NCBI GenBank assembly: GCA_020073265.1
Contig: JAIQFN010000009.1
Span: forward strand, 1-64,000
DNA from: Terriglobia bacterium
GTDB lineage: Bacteria; Acidobacteriota; Terriglobia; Bryobacterales; Bryobacteraceae
Reading direction: 5' to 3'
DNA length: 64,000 nt
Under the pieces are notes generated by a model. That model saw only the letters and a program-made list of their open reading frames with translations. It did not search any database and was not told the DNA's origin. Below, piece by piece: positions 53,177 to 62,011 of the stretch. How positions within the stretch are numbered: position 1 is the first letter of the stretch; each line of letters begins with the position of its first letter. The translations under genes were made by a program, and so were the position numbers.

Positions 53177-55111
53177 CTAGAGGCGCGCAGCGATGGTGAG
53201 GACGCCGGAGCGGACCACTTCGTTGGTGATGAGCGCGCACACGTAGGCCAGAGCGGTCATGTAGGCGAACTGCGCGGCCGGCCATTTCCAGCCTCCGGTC
53301 TCGCGACGCACCACCGCGATGGTGGACATGCACTGCATGGCGAAGGCAAAGAAGATGAGCAGCGCTACTGCGCCGCCCGGGGTCAGCTCGCTTTGGAGCG
53401 CCTGCCGGAGTCCGGCGGATTCCTCGGTGCCCTCGACGGAGTAGATGGTTCCGAGCGTGCCGACGATCACCTCGCGTGCCGCGAGCGAGCTGATCAGGCC
53501 GATGCCGATCTTCCAGTTGAAACCGAGCGGCTTGATCACCGGTTCCACGGAGTGGCCGATCATGCCCGCGAAACTGTCGCCGATTGCCGGAGCTTTTCCG
53601 TTCTGGAGAGGCAGGTGCAACATCAGCCACAGCACCACGGCCACCAGCAGGATCACGGTTCCGGCGCGCCGCAGGAAAATCTTGGAGCGGTCGTAGAGCC
53701 GCAGGCCCAGGGAGCGCAGAGTGGGCATGCGGTAAGGCGGCATTTCCAGCATGAACGGCGTGCGCTCGCTCTTCAAGATTGAGGACTTCAACAACCGCGC
53801 GGTCCCGATGGCCGCGACGAACCCGAGTACGTACAGCCCGAGCAGCGCGCCGGCTTGCGTTCCGAGCAGCGGTCCCAGCAGGTGATGCTCGGGGATGAAT
53901 GCCGCGATGATCAGCGTGTAGACCGGCAGACGCGCCGAACAAGTCATCAGCGGCGCGATCAGAATGGTGGCCAGGCGATCGCGCTTGCTCTCGATGGTGC
54001 GCGTCGCCATGATGGCGGGAACCGCGCAAGCGTAGGCCGAGAGCAGCGGAATAAAGGATTTTCCCTGCAGGCCGAACTTGGCCATGGTGCGATCCGCGAT
54101 CAGCGCGGCGCGGGCCAGGTAGCCCGAGTCTTCCAGGATCCCGATGAACAGGAACAGCAGCAGAATCTGGGGCAGGAACACGATCACCGATCCGACGCCG
54201 TGCCAGACGCCATCCACCAGCAAAGAGCGGAACACCGAGGGCGGCATGGTGTCGGTGATCCATTGGCCGGAGACCTGGATCATGGCCTGCAGGCCGTCCA
54301 TCAGGGGCTTGGCCAGGCTGAAAATGGTTTGAAACACGCCCGCCACCACCACGACGAAGATCGCGAGACCCGCGATGGGATGCAGGAACACCGCATCCAA
54401 GCGGCGCGTCCACAGCGGCGGAGCAGGGGCTTGATAGGCGGCGCCTGTGCCCACTTGATGCGCCCACTGGCGGCAGCGCGGGATGTCCTGCAGCACCGGC
54501 AGCTCGACCTTGGGAGCCGCCAGCGAAGTGGTTCCGGCGGCGGTGCCTTCCATGAACTGAAAAACCTTTTCGACGCCGTCGCCCTTGGCCGCGCTGATCA
54601 GCGCGACGGGCGCGCCGAGTTCGCTGGCCAGCTCCGCGGTGTCCACTTTTCCGCCGCGGCTGTGGAGATCGTCGGCCATGTTCAGGATCACCAGCGTCGG
54701 CAGCTTCAGGCTGAGGATCGGCGCTGCGAGCACCAGGTGGCGGCCCAGGTTAGTGCAGTCCAGAATCAGCAGCACGGCATCCGGCTTGGGAATGCCTTTC
54801 ATCTGGCCTGCCAGGACGTCGCGAGTAACCTGTTCGTCTTCCGATCTGGGGCTCAGGCTGTACACGCCCGGCAGGTCGACCATGATGACCTCGCGGTCGG
54901 TCTTGGTTCGAGCGCGCCCGATGCGTTGTTCCACCGTAACGCCCGGAAAATTGGCCACCTTCTGGCGCAGGCCGGTGAGGCGATTAAATAATGTCGATTT
55001 GCCGGAGTTGGGCGGCCCGATGATGGCCACCACGTGCGGGGGCAGAGCCTTGCGAGAGCGGGGAGGTCCCGCCGCAACCGCACAACCCGCGCAACCGTGG
55101 CAATCGCTCAT
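53177..55111 (-). CDS. feoB: Ferrous iron transporter FeoB
   Basis: A 644-residue protein. The G domain has G1 GPPNSGKST (32-40), G3 DLPG (79-82), G4 NMAD and G5 SAA. A Feo-type helical spacer and about ten membrane helices with the Gate regions follow. It imports Fe2+ across the inner membrane. The N terminus carries C4-x-x-C7-x-x-C10, which most FeoB proteins lack. The ATGA overlap with feoA couples the two genes. Confidence 0.94.
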   Translation of the reverse strand: MSDCHGCAGCAVAAGPPRSRKALPPHVVAIIGPPNSGKSTLFNRLTGLRQKVANFPGVTVEQRIGRARTKTDREVIMVDLPGVYSLSPRSEDEQVTRDVLAGQMKGIPKPDAVLLILDCTNLGRHLVLAAPILSLKLPTLVILNMADDLHSRGGKVDTAELASELGAPVALISAAKGDGVEKVFQFMEGTAAGTTSLAAPKVELPVLQDIPRCRQWAHQVGTGAAYQAPAPPLWTRRLDAVFLHPIAGLAIFVVVVAGVFQTIFSLAKPLMDGLQAMIQVSGQWITDTMPPSVFRSLLVDGVWHGVGSVIVFLPQILLLFLFIGILEDSGYLARAALIADRTMAKFGLQGKSFIPLLSAYACAVPAIMATRTIESKRDRLATILIAPLMTCSARLPVYTLIIAAFIPEHHLLGPLLGTQAGALLGLYVLGFVAAIGTARLLKSSILKSERTPFMLEMPPYRMPTLRSLGLRLYDRSKIFLRRAGTVILLVAVVLWLMLHLPLQNGKAPAIGDSFAGMIGHSVEPVIKPLGFNWKIGIGLISSLAAREVIVGTLGTIYSVEGTEESAGLRQALQSELTPGGAVALLIFFAFAMQCMSTIAVVRRETGGWKWPAAQFAYMTALAYVCALITNEVVRSGVLTIAARL

Positions 55112-55371
55112 AGCTTGTGAGTTTTCGCCGCGCCTTTGGAGGGCGGGCGCAAGATGAGGCGGGCCGCGGTCTCACGCCGCAGCGCCACTTCCGATCCATC
55201 CACGCGATAGACGCGCGGTTCTCCTCCCGGCGCGCTGCGAGCCGGCACGATGACGTGGCCGGGCAGAAAGCCGAGTTCCATGAGGCGGCGGGCGATATCT
55301 TCGGGAAGATCCAGGCGGTCCAGGACTCCAGCTTCCCCTTGGGGCAAGTGTGCGAGCGTTTGGGGTGTCAT
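55108..55371 (-). CDS. feoA: FeoA-domain protein
   Basis: An 87-residue SH3-like FeoA protein: TLAHLPQGEAGVLDRLDLPEDIARRLMELGFLPGHVIV matches the domain. It binds the FeoB G domain region and is needed for Fe2+ uptake. Its stop overlaps feoB (ATGA). I chose ATG 55371. An upstream ATG at 55422 would add 17 residues, and neither start has a strong ribosome site. Confidence 0.85.
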   Translation of the reverse strand: MTPQTLAHLPQGEAGVLDRLDLPEDIARRLMELGFLPGHVIVPARSAPGGEPRVYRVDGSEVALRRETAARLILRPPSKGAAKTHKL

Positions 55372-55547
55372 TGCGCCATTTTGCGCGCCATTCAGTTCCT
55401 TGTTGACACTCAGTTGCATCATGGGATCAGTATTCGTGGATCTCTTAAGCACGTCAAGGTCCTGGGCCAATGGTCTTGCACCTACAGTATAGCGGACCTT
55501 TTCAGTCCTAGATACGCCCGGAACAAGAAAATTTGACATAAGCTATA

Positions 55548-55576
55548 TTGACACAACAACGCTCATATTTTATACT
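55548..55576 (+). promoter_or_regulatory. Sigma-70-type promoter for hsp20
   Basis: TTGACA at 55548-55553, 17-base spacer, TATACT at 55571-55576. The AT-rich stretch stands out in this GC-rich window. A GAGGAGGA ribosome site follows at 55596-55603, ten bases before the Hsp20 ATG. No CIRCE or heat-shock sigma motif was seen. A second TTGACA at 55533-55538 is spaced too close to serve this -10. Confidence 0.75.
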
Positions 55577-55612
55577 ATAGGTGTAGTAAAGATCTGAGGA
55601 GGACAAACAGTC

Positions 55613-56059
55613 ATGCCTATCGTTAAATACAACCCCTTCGCCGGTTTTGAGGACTTCCCAACCGGGCTACGAGTCTTCGAGGATACCGTGAATCGCCTGT
55701 TGAGCGACCAGGGAAGTGCCCGTCCGTGGGCTCCAGCCGTCGATATCCTGGAGACGGAGAACGAGTTAGTACTCAAGGCCGACATTCCCGGCGTGGAAAT
55801 GAAGGACGTTGACATCCAGATCGAGAATGGAACCCTCACCCTCAAGGGCGAGCGGAAGTTCGAGCGCGACGAGAAGAACAAGGGCTTCCATCGGATGGAG
55901 CGGAGCTATGGGTCATTTGTCCGCTACTTCACGTTGCCGGAAACGGTGGATACCGAACACGTGCACGCCGAATACAATGGCGGCGTGTTGACGGTGACGC
56001 TCCCCAAGAAGGAGATCGCCAAGCCGAAATTCATCAAAGTGCAAGTCAGTAACAACTGA
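55613..56059 (+). CDS. Small heat-shock protein (Hsp20/alpha-crystallin)
   Basis: A 148-residue protein with the alpha-crystallin domain (about 38-140): PAVDILETENELVLKADIPGV at its start, GTLTLKGER in the middle, and the A-x-x-x-x-G-V-L motif AEYNGGVLTVTLPK at the end. The terminal KFIKVQV supplies the I-x-I/V tail that mediates assembly. ATP-independent holdase in the cytoplasm. Strong promoter and ribosome site upstream, intrinsic terminator downstream, so it is probably a single-gene unit with high expression. Confidence 0.94.
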   Translation: MPIVKYNPFAGFEDFPTGLRVFEDTVNRLLSDQGSARPWAPAVDILETENELVLKADIPGVEMKDVDIQIENGTLTLKGERKFERDEKNKGFHRMERSYGSFVRYFTLPETVDTEHVHAEYNGGVLTVTLPKKEIAKPKFIKVQVSNN

Positions 56060-56072
56060 GACCGGCAGAGTG

Positions 56073-56106
56073 CGGGGGCGGTGCATCGCGTGCCGCCCCT
56101 TTTTTA
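56073..56106 (+). terminator. Intrinsic terminator after hsp20
   Basis: The stem GGGGCGG (56075-56081) pairs with CCGCCCC (56093-56099), extended by weaker pairs, and is followed by six T (56100-56105). It is the clearest rho-independent terminator in the window. Confidence 0.85.
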
Positions 56107-56162
56107 TTGGAACTTCGAGTTCCGGCGCGATAATCAAATTAGTTGGACGACAACCACACCTT

Positions 56163-57011
56163 ATGAACGGACTGAAGACGGCCCTGCTGCTGGGAATCCT
56201 GAGCGGTCTACTGCTGTTTGGCGGCGAGATTCTGGGCGGGCGCAACGGATTGTACATGGCGCTCGCCATCGCCGTGGCCATGAACTTCTTCGGCTACTTT
56301 TTCTCCGACAAGATGGCGCTATCGATGTACGCCGCGCAGCCCGTGACGCCCAGCGAGAACCCGGAAGTTTATGCGCGCGTGTTTCCGCTGGTCCAGAGCC
56401 TCACGCAGCGCATGTGCCTGCCGATGCCCAAGCTGTGGCTGATCCCGGACGAATCGCCCAACGCCTTCGCCACGGGCCGCAATCCCGAGCACGCCTCGGT
56501 TGCCTTCACCGCCGGAGTGTTGCGCCTGATGAGCGATTCGGAACTGGAAGGCGTGGTGGCGCACGAGCTGGGGCATGTGAAGAACCGCGACATCCTGACC
56601 AGCTCGGTGGCGGCCACCATCGCGGCGGCGATCACCTTTCTCGCGCGCATGGCGTTCTGGTTTGGCGGCAGCCGCGATGACGAGGACGAGCGCGGTAACG
56701 CCTGGGCGGGCATCATCATGCTGATCCTGGCGCCCATCGCGGCCATGTTGATCCAGATGGCCATCTCGCGCACGCGCGAATACGCAGCCGATGAGACCTC
56801 GGCGCACGTCACGCACAATCCCAACGAGCTGATTTCGGCGCTCTCGAAACTGGAAAGCTGGTCCAAGCGCATTCCCATGGCGGACGTGAACCCGGCCACC
56901 GCGCACCTGTTCATCATCAAGCCTTTCTCCGGCGACACCATGATGCGGCTGTTCTCCACCCATCCCTCCACTGAGGACCGCATCGCGCGCCTGGAAGCGA
57001 TGAAGCGCTAG
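56163..57011 (+). CDS. htpX: Membrane metalloprotease HtpX
   Basis: A 282-residue M48 protease with two N-terminal helices (about 5-20 and 28-48). Zinc motif HELGH at 134-138 (H134, E135, H138), third ligand in EYAADETSA, and a second hydrophobic hairpin between. HtpX degrades misfolded membrane proteins; proximity to hsp20 fits a stress role, although a terminator separates them. The ATG at 56163 gives the standard MNGLKTALLL start. Confidence 0.92.
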   Translation: MNGLKTALLLGILSGLLLFGGEILGGRNGLYMALAIAVAMNFFGYFFSDKMALSMYAAQPVTPSENPEVYARVFPLVQSLTQRMCLPMPKLWLIPDESPNAFATGRNPEHASVAFTAGVLRLMSDSELEGVVAHELGHVKNRDILTSSVAATIAAAITFLARMAFWFGGSRDDEDERGNAWAGIIMLILAPIAAMLIQMAISRTREYAADETSAHVTHNPNELISALSKLESWSKRIPMADVNPATAHLFIIKPFSGDTMMRLFSTHPSTEDRIARLEAMKR

Positions 57012-57043
57012 GCCGGCCGCGGCCGCGCTCAGTACACTGGAGC

Positions 57044-58204
57044 TTGCACACCGTCCGCGTCAATCGAAAGGCCGCTCTTCGTGTCGCCTCCGGCCATCCC
57101 TGGATCTTCGCCAGCGACCTGCTCGATCGCGGCGACGCGCTGGCCGGCGAGAGCGTTCTGGTGGTCGATCCCAAGGGAGCCGCGCTGGGCGTGGCGCACT
57201 ACAGCGATTCGTCGCAGATCTCGCTGCGCCTGCTGACCGATCGCGTGGAGACCATCGACCGTGCGTTCTATCTCGGCCGCATCGCCCGTGCCGAAGCCTA
57301 CCGCCGGCGCGTGGTGGAAGGCTCCAACGCCTATCGCCTGGTGCACGCGGAAGCCGACCTGCTGCCCGGCCTGGTGATCGACCGCTACGCGGACTACTTC
57401 ACCTTGCAGACGCTCGATCAGGGCATGGACCGCTCCAAGGCCGATATTGTGAGCTGCCTGGAGGAACTGTTCGCGCCGTGCGGCATCGTCGAACGCAACG
57501 ACGTCGCGGTGCGCAAGCGTGAGTCATTGCCGCTAGTGTCGGGCCTGGTGGCGGGCGAAGTCCCCGAGGCCGTGGTCATCGAGATGAACGGTCTCAAGCT
57601 GCTCGCCGATCTGGTGCACGGCCAGAAGACCGGAACCTATCTCGACCAGCGCGAGAATTACGTGGCGGCGGCGCGCTATGCCCGCGGCCGGGCGCTGGAT
57701 TGTTTCACCTCCACGGGCGGGTTTGCGCTGCACCTGGCCACCAAGTGCGACTCAGTGGAGGCCGTGGACAGCTCGGCCGCGAGCCTCGAGATCGCCCGGC
57801 GCAACCGGGAGGCGAATGGAATTCAAAACCTCGAGTTCCGCGAGGCGGACGTGTTCGATCTGCTAGGCGGGCACGTGTCGGCCCGGCGCCGCTTCGACCT
57901 GGTGGTGCTGGATCCGCCCGCGTTCGCAAAGTCGCGCTCGAACTTGGAGGCGGCCGTCCGCGGATACAAGGAGATCAACCGCCGGGCGCTCGAACTGCTG
58001 GCCTCGGGCGGGGTACTGGTCACCTGCTCCTGCTCGCATCACCTGAGCGAGGCGGCGCTGCTCGAGATCGTGGCCGCGGCGTCGCTCGACACCCACCGCA
58101 AGCTGCGCGTGCTGGAGCGCCGCACCCAGGCCCAGGACCATCCCGTCTTACTGACGGTACCCGAGACGATGTACTTGAAGTGCCTGATCCTGGAAGTGCT
58201 GTGA
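57044..58204 (+). CDS. PUA-domain class I rRNA methyltransferase (RlmI-like)
   Basis: A 386-residue protein with an N-terminal PUA domain (HPWIFASDLLD ... VDPKGAALGVAHY), a central linker fold, and a SAM methyltransferase domain: motif GQKTGTYLDQREN, SAM-binding DCFTSTGGFALHLA, catalytic LVVLDPPAFAKS and TCSCSHH. This is the RlmI (23S rRNA m5C1962) type, though RlmI and YwbD-like paralogues cannot be separated here. TTG start at 57044; a more internal start would cut the PUA domain. Confidence 0.88.
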   Translation: MHTVRVNRKAALRVASGHPWIFASDLLDRGDALAGESVLVVDPKGAALGVAHYSDSSQISLRLLTDRVETIDRAFYLGRIARAEAYRRRVVEGSNAYRLVHAEADLLPGLVIDRYADYFTLQTLDQGMDRSKADIVSCLEELFAPCGIVERNDVAVRKRESLPLVSGLVAGEVPEAVVIEMNGLKLLADLVHGQKTGTYLDQRENYVAAARYARGRALDCFTSTGGFALHLATKCDSVEAVDSSAASLEIARRNREANGIQNLEFREADVFDLLGGHVSARRRFDLVVLDPPAFAKSRSNLEAAVRGYKEINRRALELLASGGVLVTCSCSHHLSEAALLEIVAAASLDTHRKLRVLERRTQAQDHPVLLTVPETMYLKCLILEVL

Positions 58205-58276
58205 GCGGCTAAATCACCTTACTTAAGTACAGAAACGCCGCAGGCGCGGGCCAGCTCCGCCGATAAATCCAGATGA

Positions 58277-61222
58277 ATGACATCCCCTCGATGGCCCTTT
58301 TTGTACGCACTCCTAGCGCTGCCCCTGCTGGTTGGACCGGCGGCTGCGCAGGTACTCACTAGACGGTCCGGCGACACCGCCGACTTTCGGGCCGTTCGTC
58401 CCACCGAGCGCATCGCGCGCGCGATCGACGACGGCGTTACGGTGGCGCGCTCCGGCAACCGGCATCCGCTGGCGCGGGCCGAGTTCGACGCAGGGCCTGC
58501 TCCGGCCGACACGCGGATGGATCGCATGACGCTGGTGCTCCAGCCGGACGCCGCGCAGCAGCAGGCGCTGGAGGCTTTACTGGCAGCGCAGCAGGATCCG
58601 CAATCGCCCGAATATCACAGATGGCTGACGCCGGAAGATTTCGGCCAGCGCTTTGGCGCGGCCCAGCGCGACATCGAGCGCGTGGTGGCATGGCTCGAGT
58701 CGCATGGGTTCCAGGTGGAGCCGGTGGCCGCATCGGGACGCCAGATCGTCTTCAGCGGCACGGCGGCTCAGGTGCAGGGGGCGTTTCATACCGAGGTGCA
58801 TTTTTACGATTTCAACGGGCAGCGGCACTACGCCAATGCCACGGACCCGCGCATACCGGAAGCCTTGGCCGAGGTGGTGGGCGGCGTGGTCTCACTGCAC
58901 GATTTCCATTCCGCGCCGATGCACCACGTTCATGCCGCGGCACTAGCAACTCCCCAGTACACTTCGGGCGGCTCGCACTACATGTCGCCGGCCGATTTCG
59001 CGACCATCTACGACGTCGCGGGCCTGTACTCGCAAGCCATCGATGGAAGCGGGCAGTCCATCGCGGTGGCCGGCCGCAGCAATTTGAAGCTTACGGACGT
59101 GCAGGCGTTCCGCGGCACTTTTGGTCTGGCCGCCAACAATCCCACGGTGATTCTCAACGGGCCCGATCCGGGCATCGTTTCGACGGACGAGCAGGGCGAA
59201 GCCACGCTGGACGTGGAATGGGCCGGCGCGGTGGCCAAGAACGCGTCGGTTCAGTTCGTGGTCTCGGCGTCCACCAATTCGAGCGACGGCGTTGCGCTCT
59301 CATCGCAATACATCGTGAATCACAACCTGGCACCGGTGATGAGCCTGAGTTTCGGGGCTTGCGAGGCGGTGATGGGGACGTCGGGCAATCAATTCTGGAA
59401 CACGCTGTGGCAGCAAGCGGCGGCGCAAGGCATAACGGTTCTGGTTGCCTCCGGTGACAGCGGAGCGGCGGGCTGCGACAGTCCTACGTCCTCGAGCGCC
59501 ACCGGCGGAGCAGGCGTGAGCGGTCTTTGCTCCCCGCCCTATAGCACCTGCGTGGGAGGCACGCAGTTCGCCGACACGTCCAACCCCAGCGCTTACTGGT
59601 CGGCTTCGAACGCCGGCAACTTCGCTTCGGCGCTCAGCTATATCCCGGAGGCCGCTTGGAACTCGAGCGGGCCGGGCCTGGGGCTGTGGGCGGGAGGCGG
59701 CGGCGCGAGCCAGGTTTATACCAAACCATCCTGGCAGAGCGGCCCGGGCGTGCCTGCGGACGGCCACCGCGATGTGCCGGACGTCTCGCTGAACAGTTCC
59801 ACTCACGACGGTTACCTGGTCGCGTTGAACGGCCAGTTCTATGTGTTCGGGGGGACCTCCGCCTCGACGCCCTCGCTGGCCGGACTGATGGCGCTAGTGG
59901 CGCAGCGATCCGCGGCGCGGCTGGGCAATGCCAATCCGGTGTTGTACGCGCTAGCGGCCAAGCAGGCCAACGCGGGCGCGGCCGTGTTTCATGACACCAC
60001 CGCGGGAAACAACTCGGTACCCGGCCAAACCGGTTTCACTGCCGGCGCCGGATACGATCTGGCCACCGGCCTGGGATCGGTGGACACGCTCCAATTGGTG
60101 AATCATTGGAGCGACTCGACCGTGCCCACACCCGCACTGCAGTTGAGCGAGAGCGGCGGGTCCGTTTCGGTCACGCAGGGTTCGAGCAACTCGGTGACCC
60201 TGACCGTCGCGGTGAGCGGCGGCTTCAACTCGGCGGTGGCGTTCTCAACCAGCGCGTTGCCCTCCGGCTTGACGGCCAGCTTTTCGCCCGCGAGTCTGGC
60301 AGCGCCAGGCTCCGGATCGTCGACGCTGAAGGTGAGCGCGGCTTCGGGCGTTGCCTCCGGCACCTACAATCTGACCGTGACGGCGACGGGTGGAGGCCTC
60401 TCGCAATCGGCTCCGCTGTCGGTCTCGGTTCAGCCGAATTGCACATACAGCATCAGTCCGGCCAGCGCGAGCGTGACGGCCAGCGCGGGAAGCTACTCGT
60501 TCAACGTCACGACGCAGACCGGCTGTACATGGAACGCAACCACCGCGACCAACTGGATCACGCTCGGCAGTCCCACGTCCGGAAACGGCAGCGGCAAGGT
60601 GAACTACTCGGTGGCGTTGAACAATTCGACCTCGCAGAGAACCGGCAGCATCGGCGTCGCCGGGCTCAGCCTGGCCGTGACGCAGGCCGCGGCCAGCGCG
60701 GTGTTCTCGCTGAATCCGACGGCGGCCAGCTTCCCGTCCGCCGGCGGCAACGGCAGCGTCGCGATCAGCGCGAATCCGTCCACCGCTTCCTGGACGGCCG
60801 CCAGCAACGCGAGCTGGATCACGATCACCAGCGCCAAGGCCGGCGCCGGATCAGGCCCCTTGACCTATTCGGTGGGGGCGAACACTTCCACTTCAACACG
60901 CACCGGGACCCTGACCATCGCCGGGATCACTTTCACGGTGAGCCAGGCGGCCTCGGCGAGTTGCAGCTACAGCGTCAGTCTGAGCCCGGTGAAGTCGGGT
61001 CGCAATGGCGTTACTGGATCGATCGCCGTGACTACATCGGCCGGTTGCCACTGGACCGCGGTGAGCAACACGTCGTGGATCACGATCACTTCGGGATCGA
61101 GCGGCACTGGAAACGGAACGGCTTTCTACCAGGCGACCTCCAATACGACCAGCAGCAGCCGTGCGGGAACCATGACCGTCGCGGGCTACACCATCACCCT
61201 GACGGAGGCTCCAGGGCGCTAA
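58277..61222 (+). CDS. Sedolisin (S53) protease with three BACON-type domains
   Basis: A 981-residue secreted protein. It has a signal peptide (LLALPLLVGPAAA), an S53 propeptide (about 60-205) with LHDFHSAP near its end, and a catalytic domain with E308 and D312 (EATLDVEW), oxyanion D394 (ASGDSGAAG) and S528 (GGTSAS). After a linker, an Ig-like region (about 620-720) and three repeats of the type NWITLGSP...GSIGVAGLSLAVTQAA follow, as in BACON domains. Acid-active endopeptidase in the family. The BACON part probably binds carbohydrate or mucin-like glycoprotein. Confidence 0.92.
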   Translation: MTSPRWPFLYALLALPLLVGPAAAQVLTRRSGDTADFRAVRPTERIARAIDDGVTVARSGNRHPLARAEFDAGPAPADTRMDRMTLVLQPDAAQQQALEALLAAQQDPQSPEYHRWLTPEDFGQRFGAAQRDIERVVAWLESHGFQVEPVAASGRQIVFSGTAAQVQGAFHTEVHFYDFNGQRHYANATDPRIPEALAEVVGGVVSLHDFHSAPMHHVHAAALATPQYTSGGSHYMSPADFATIYDVAGLYSQAIDGSGQSIAVAGRSNLKLTDVQAFRGTFGLAANNPTVILNGPDPGIVSTDEQGEATLDVEWAGAVAKNASVQFVVSASTNSSDGVALSSQYIVNHNLAPVMSLSFGACEAVMGTSGNQFWNTLWQQAAAQGITVLVASGDSGAAGCDSPTSSSATGGAGVSGLCSPPYSTCVGGTQFADTSNPSAYWSASNAGNFASALSYIPEAAWNSSGPGLGLWAGGGGASQVYTKPSWQSGPGVPADGHRDVPDVSLNSSTHDGYLVALNGQFYVFGGTSASTPSLAGLMALVAQRSAARLGNANPVLYALAAKQANAGAAVFHDTTAGNNSVPGQTGFTAGAGYDLATGLGSVDTLQLVNHWSDSTVPTPALQLSESGGSVSVTQGSSNSVTLTVAVSGGFNSAVAFSTSALPSGLTASFSPASLAAPGSGSSTLKVSAASGVASGTYNLTVTATGGGLSQSAPLSVSVQPNCTYSISPASASVTASAGSYSFNVTTQTGCTWNATTATNWITLGSPTSGNGSGKVNYSVALNNSTSQRTGSIGVAGLSLAVTQAAASAVFSLNPTAASFPSAGGNGSVAISANPSTASWTAASNASWITITSAKAGAGSGPLTYSVGANTSTSTRTGTLTIAGITFTVSQAASASCSYSVSLSPVKSGRNGVTGSIAVTTSAGCHWTAVSNTSWITITSGSSGTGNGTAFYQATSNTTSSSRAGTMTVAGYTITLTEAPGR

Positions 61223-61264
61223 TAGTCTGCTGCAGAGCCCGTAACTGGATCGCTCCCTTATGGT

Positions 61265-61304
61265 CGCGGCTCGGCCAAGTGCGTGGCTGCGCATCCGAGC
61301 CGCG
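61265..61304. terminator. Inverted repeat after the sedolisin gene
   Basis: CGCGGCTCGG (61265-61274) and CCGAGCCGCG (61295-61304) form a 10-bp stem with a 20-base loop. No T-run follows. It could terminate the sedolisin transcript or be a protein-binding site. Confidence 0.35.
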
Positions 61305-61406
61305 TGCGTCAGCAAGCGGTTTGACGGTTATTGCAGCGCCTGATTCTCGCTGACCGCCGCATCCGGCACGTCTGTGATATAGTTGCCGGACAAGGAAGGC
61401 GGCAAC

Positions 61407-61988
61407 ATGAGCAAACGAGGAACTTCACGGCGCTCCGTCCTGGTCGGCTCCGCCTCGGGCCTGGGATCGGCCTGGATCGCAACGCACTGGTCCGGAATCC
61501 TGGAAGCGCAGGAGCATGCGAAGAAGGCCGCGCGGCCGGGCGCGTCCGCCAAGCTGGCATTCTTTTCGCCGGAACAAGCCCTCGAAATTGAAGCCGTCAC
61601 GGCGCAGATCATTCCCACCGACGGCACGCCTGGGGCGCGCGAAGCCGGAAGCATCCATTTCATCGATCGCGCGCTCGCCACCTTCGACCGCGACAAGCAG
61701 CCGGTCTACACCCAGGGTCTCAAGGACCTCGAGGCCAAAACACGCGAGCTGTTTCAGGGTCAGGAAAAATTTTCGAGCCTGACGCCCGCGCAACAGGTGC
61801 AACTGCTCAAGTCCATCGAACGAACGCCGTTCTTCGCACAGGTGCGGACGCACACCGTAGTGGGATTCTTCGCCAACCCCGAATACGGCGGCAACGCGGG
61901 CGAGGTGGGCTGGAAGCTGATCGGGTTCGAGGACAAGTTCAACTATCAGCCGCCCTTCGGTTATTACGACCGCAACAAGCAGGGCTGA
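61407..61988 (+). CDS. Gluconate 2-dehydrogenase subunit 3-like (Tat-exported small subunit)
   Basis: A 193-residue protein with a Tat signal (SRRSVLVGSASGLGSAW). The layout is that of the family: SPEQALEIEAVTAQIIPTDGTPGAREAGSIHFIDRAL, and the end FFANPEYGGNAGEVGWKLIGFE. It pairs with the GMC flavoprotein 23 bases downstream and is a paralogue of 26986-27618. AAGGAAGG upstream supports the ATG at 61407. Confidence 0.9.
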   Translation: MSKRGTSRRSVLVGSASGLGSAWIATHWSGILEAQEHAKKAARPGASAKLAFFSPEQALEIEAVTAQIIPTDGTPGAREAGSIHFIDRALATFDRDKQPVYTQGLKDLEAKTRELFQGQEKFSSLTPAQQVQLLKSIERTPFFAQVRTHTVVGFFANPEYGGNAGEVGWKLIGFEDKFNYQPPFGYYDRNKQG

Positions 61989-62011
61989 CACGGAAAGGCG
62001 GGTCGAAGCCA

